DNA of 5,727 bases from Gemmatimonadota bacterium (GTDB lineage: Bacteria > Gemmatimonadota > Gemmatimonadetes > Gemmatimonadales > GWC2-71-9): positions 1-5,727 of the forward strand of contig QHUQ01000011.1 in the NCBI GenBank assembly GCA_003221985.1, read 5' to 3'. The translations under genes were made by a program, and so were the position numbers. Each line of letters starts with the position of its first letter. Within the stretch, counting starts at the first letter, position 1. The notes beneath the pieces are model-generated. The model saw only the letters and a program-made list of their open reading frames with translations. It was not told the origin of the DNA and did not search any database. Positions 5,045 to 5,727 of the stretch are shown in pieces.

Positions 5045-5312
5045 GTAATCTACTCCGCTCGTGCCTCTCAACCGTCGAACGCCACGTTTCGCGCGCCTCG
5101 TGCTGGCGGTGTTCGCGGTGACCACCGCGCCTTCGATCGCTTTGACGGAGGCCGCCGCCGCCGCCGCGATACTGGAAGCGACGGCGGGCGTTGTCGTTCG
5201 CGTCGACGGGTTGCACCGTGTCGCAGCCGGCCACGGTGATCAGGGTGCCGCCGTAGCGCCGGAGTCGTGTCCCCATCTGCTCCTGCCAGTCGAGGATCTC
5301 ATCCAGTGTCAT
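5037..5312 (-). CDS. Unrecognised 91-residue hypothetical protein, possibly frameshifted
   Basis: The start is supported: AAGGG (5323-5319) lies 6 nt before the ATG, and the gene follows the preceding stop by only 9 nt. The first 45 residues look like protein (MTLDEILDWQEQMGTRLRR, then GGTLITVAGCDTVQPVD). From about residue 45 the composition becomes Arg/His/Gly-rich (RRRFQYRGGGGG..., GGHREHRQHEARE). Over the same stretch the neighbouring minus-strand frame reads a smoother Ala-rich helix (AVASSI, five to six Ala, then SVKAIEGAVVTANTAS). A frameshift near 5190-5230 is possible. The run of GCC triplets at 5151-5165 lies in this half. No family is recognised. The stop codon is inside the AT-rich dyad. 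Confidence 0.4.
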   Translation of the reverse strand: MTLDEILDWQEQMGTRLRRYGGTLITVAGCDTVQPVDANDNARRRFQYRGGGGGLRQSDRRRGGHREHRQHEARETWRSTVERHERSRLHN

Positions 5313-5321
5313 GGTCGGCCC

Positions 5322-5546
5322 TTATTCCAGTTGATTCAGCAATTCCAACGCGGCGCGATTCGCCGCGAGCGCCGCGTCGATCGCGACCCGGTGGGCGTCA
5401 ATCGCCCGCGCCTGGGCGTCGATGAGGAGACGCAGGGCGCCGTTGCCGTCGCCCACGGCATCATCCGCAGCGCGCAGGGCGCGGAAGGCGTCATCGTGCG
5501 CCGTGAGAATCGCTTGGAGTCGTTTGCGAATGTCCGGGTCGATCAT
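5322..5546 (-). CDS. Small Ala-rich helical protein, unrecognised
   Basis: A 74-residue protein that appears entirely alpha-helical (MIDPDIRKRLQAILTAHDDA at the start, LELLNQLE at the end). The second half has a short internal periodicity, with AIDA recurring (RAIDAHRVAIDAAL) and AANRAALELL, which suggests a coiled coil or helical bundle. It has no cysteine, signal peptide or membrane segment. The start is well supported. The ATG overlaps the upstream TGA as ATGA, and a strong Shine-Dalgarno site (AGGAAGG, 5560-5554) lies 7 nt before it, so translation is probably coupled to the upstream frame. Nine nucleotides separate its stop from the next ATG. The function is unknown; a phage, plasmid or other accessory origin is only a guess from the tight packing of tiny genes. 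Confidence 0.6.
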   Translation of the reverse strand: MIDPDIRKRLQAILTAHDDAFRALRAADDAVGDGNGALRLLIDAQARAIDAHRVAIDAALAANRAALELLNQLE

Positions 5547-5599
5547 GCCCGCGCCTTCCTCTTGCGCGGCCGGCCGCCGAGTTTCCCGTTTTCGCGCAC
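5543..5599 (-). CDS. Basic C-terminal remnant or 18-residue ORF (GKLGGRPRKRK tail)
   Basis: The minus-strand frame ending at the TGA at 5545-5543 encodes VRENGKLGGRPRKRKARA, a basic tail typical of the ends of small DNA-associated or mobile-element proteins. The only start inside it is the GTG at 5599, which has no ribosome site. Upstream, FSSFPTKVAA continues in the same frame back to a TGA at 5632-5630, which ends the next ORF. The segment may therefore be the C-terminus of that upstream gene, cut off by a nonsense change. Its last codons double as the Shine-Dalgarno site of the following gene. Confidence 0.3.
   Translation of the reverse strand: MRENGKLGGRPRKRKARA
5554..5560 (-). promoter_or_regulatory. 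Ribosome binding site AGGAAGG for the ORF at 5322-5546
   Basis: AGGAAGG lies 7 nt before the ATG at 5546 and within codons for the RKRKA tail of the upstream frame. It fixes the start of the 74-residue gene and supports translational coupling through the ATGA overlap. Confidence 0.6.
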
Positions 5600-5629
5600 G
5601 GCGGCGACTTTGGTGGGGAAGGACGAGAA

Positions 5630-5727
5630 TCAGTGCCGATCAGTCGCCGTGAACAGCCGCAGCGCCTTTTCGGTCGCGCCGATGACCGCGTCCATCGCCT
5701 CGCCCTGCGCCTGGTTCGCCGCGGCGA
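5630..5727 (-). CDS. Partial Ala-rich helical protein, unrecognised (N-terminus beyond window)
   Basis: Only the last 31 residues are visible, reading AAANQAQGEA and then MDAVIGATEKALRLFTATDRH before a TGA at 5632-5630. The frame is open to the right edge, so the start is probably outside; an internal ATG at 5695 would leave only 21 residues. The sequence is helical and resembles in style the C-terminal half of the 74-residue neighbour (AANRAALELL against ATEKALRLF). That could reflect distant paralogy or just shared Ala-rich composition. The same frame stays open for 28 codons past the TGA up to the ATGA junction, so the gene may originally have been longer. Confidence 0.4.
   Translation of the reverse strand, partial: AAANQAQGEAMDAVIGATEKALRLFTATDRH

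Noticed and set aside
5024..5051. dif/Xer-like recombination site
   Set aside because: TTATGTAAT resembles one Xer arm, but the opposite arm at the required 6-bp spacing does not match; the dyad symmetry explains the sequence better.
5151..5168. GCC triplet run as a microsatellite or phase-variation tract
   Set aside because: Only about five units in GC-rich coding DNA, and slippage by three bases would not change the frame.

Overview
This is a high-GC window with strong third-position G/C preference. It looks like a piece of a bacterial chromosome, plausibly a soil Acidobacteriota-type organism. That is an impression from gene content and codon use, not a demonstrated assignment. Nearly all genes are on the minus strand. 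The longest open frames on the plus strand (for example 1421-3319) are Arg/Gln/Pro-rich antisense shadows of real minus-strand genes.

Reading the minus strand from about 4660 leftwards: a 67-residue four-cysteine protein (4454-4657); a 122-bp palindromic repeat element (4345-4466); a class I SAM-dependent methyltransferase (3680-4333); a promoter with a consensus -35 box (3605-3634); a rhodanese-fold protein whose catalytic Cys is replaced by Asp (3231-3596, GTG start, probably leaderless); a PolX-type polymerase/PHP protein with a degenerate polymerase site and an intact PHP metal site (1478-3151); and, 14 nt further on, a DUF2723 multi-pass membrane protein running off the left edge (1-1463). 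The rhodanese, PolX-like and DUF2723 genes look like one transcription unit. No pathway linking them is evident.

On the plus strand the only convincing gene is a DUF5519 ('luciferase-like') protein (4656-5024). It is divergent from the four-cysteine gene, and their ATG codons share the tetranucleotide CATG. An AT-rich 9-bp perfect dyad (5021-5044) follows its stop codon.

From 5037 to the right edge lies a tightly packed minus-strand cluster of very small, Ala-rich or basic ORFs that I do not recognise. One junction is a 4-nt ATGA overlap and two starts have good Shine-Dalgarno sites. One in-frame TGA may split a gene. This arrangement would suit a phage or other accessory region, but nothing here proves that.

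The most notable structure is a 23-bp dispersed sequence present three times. Two copies form the inverted ends of the 122-bp element, which has an 11-bp perfect hairpin in its middle. A third, base-for-base identical copy lies in frame inside the DUF2723 coding sequence. One copy also supplies the stop codon of the four-cysteine gene.
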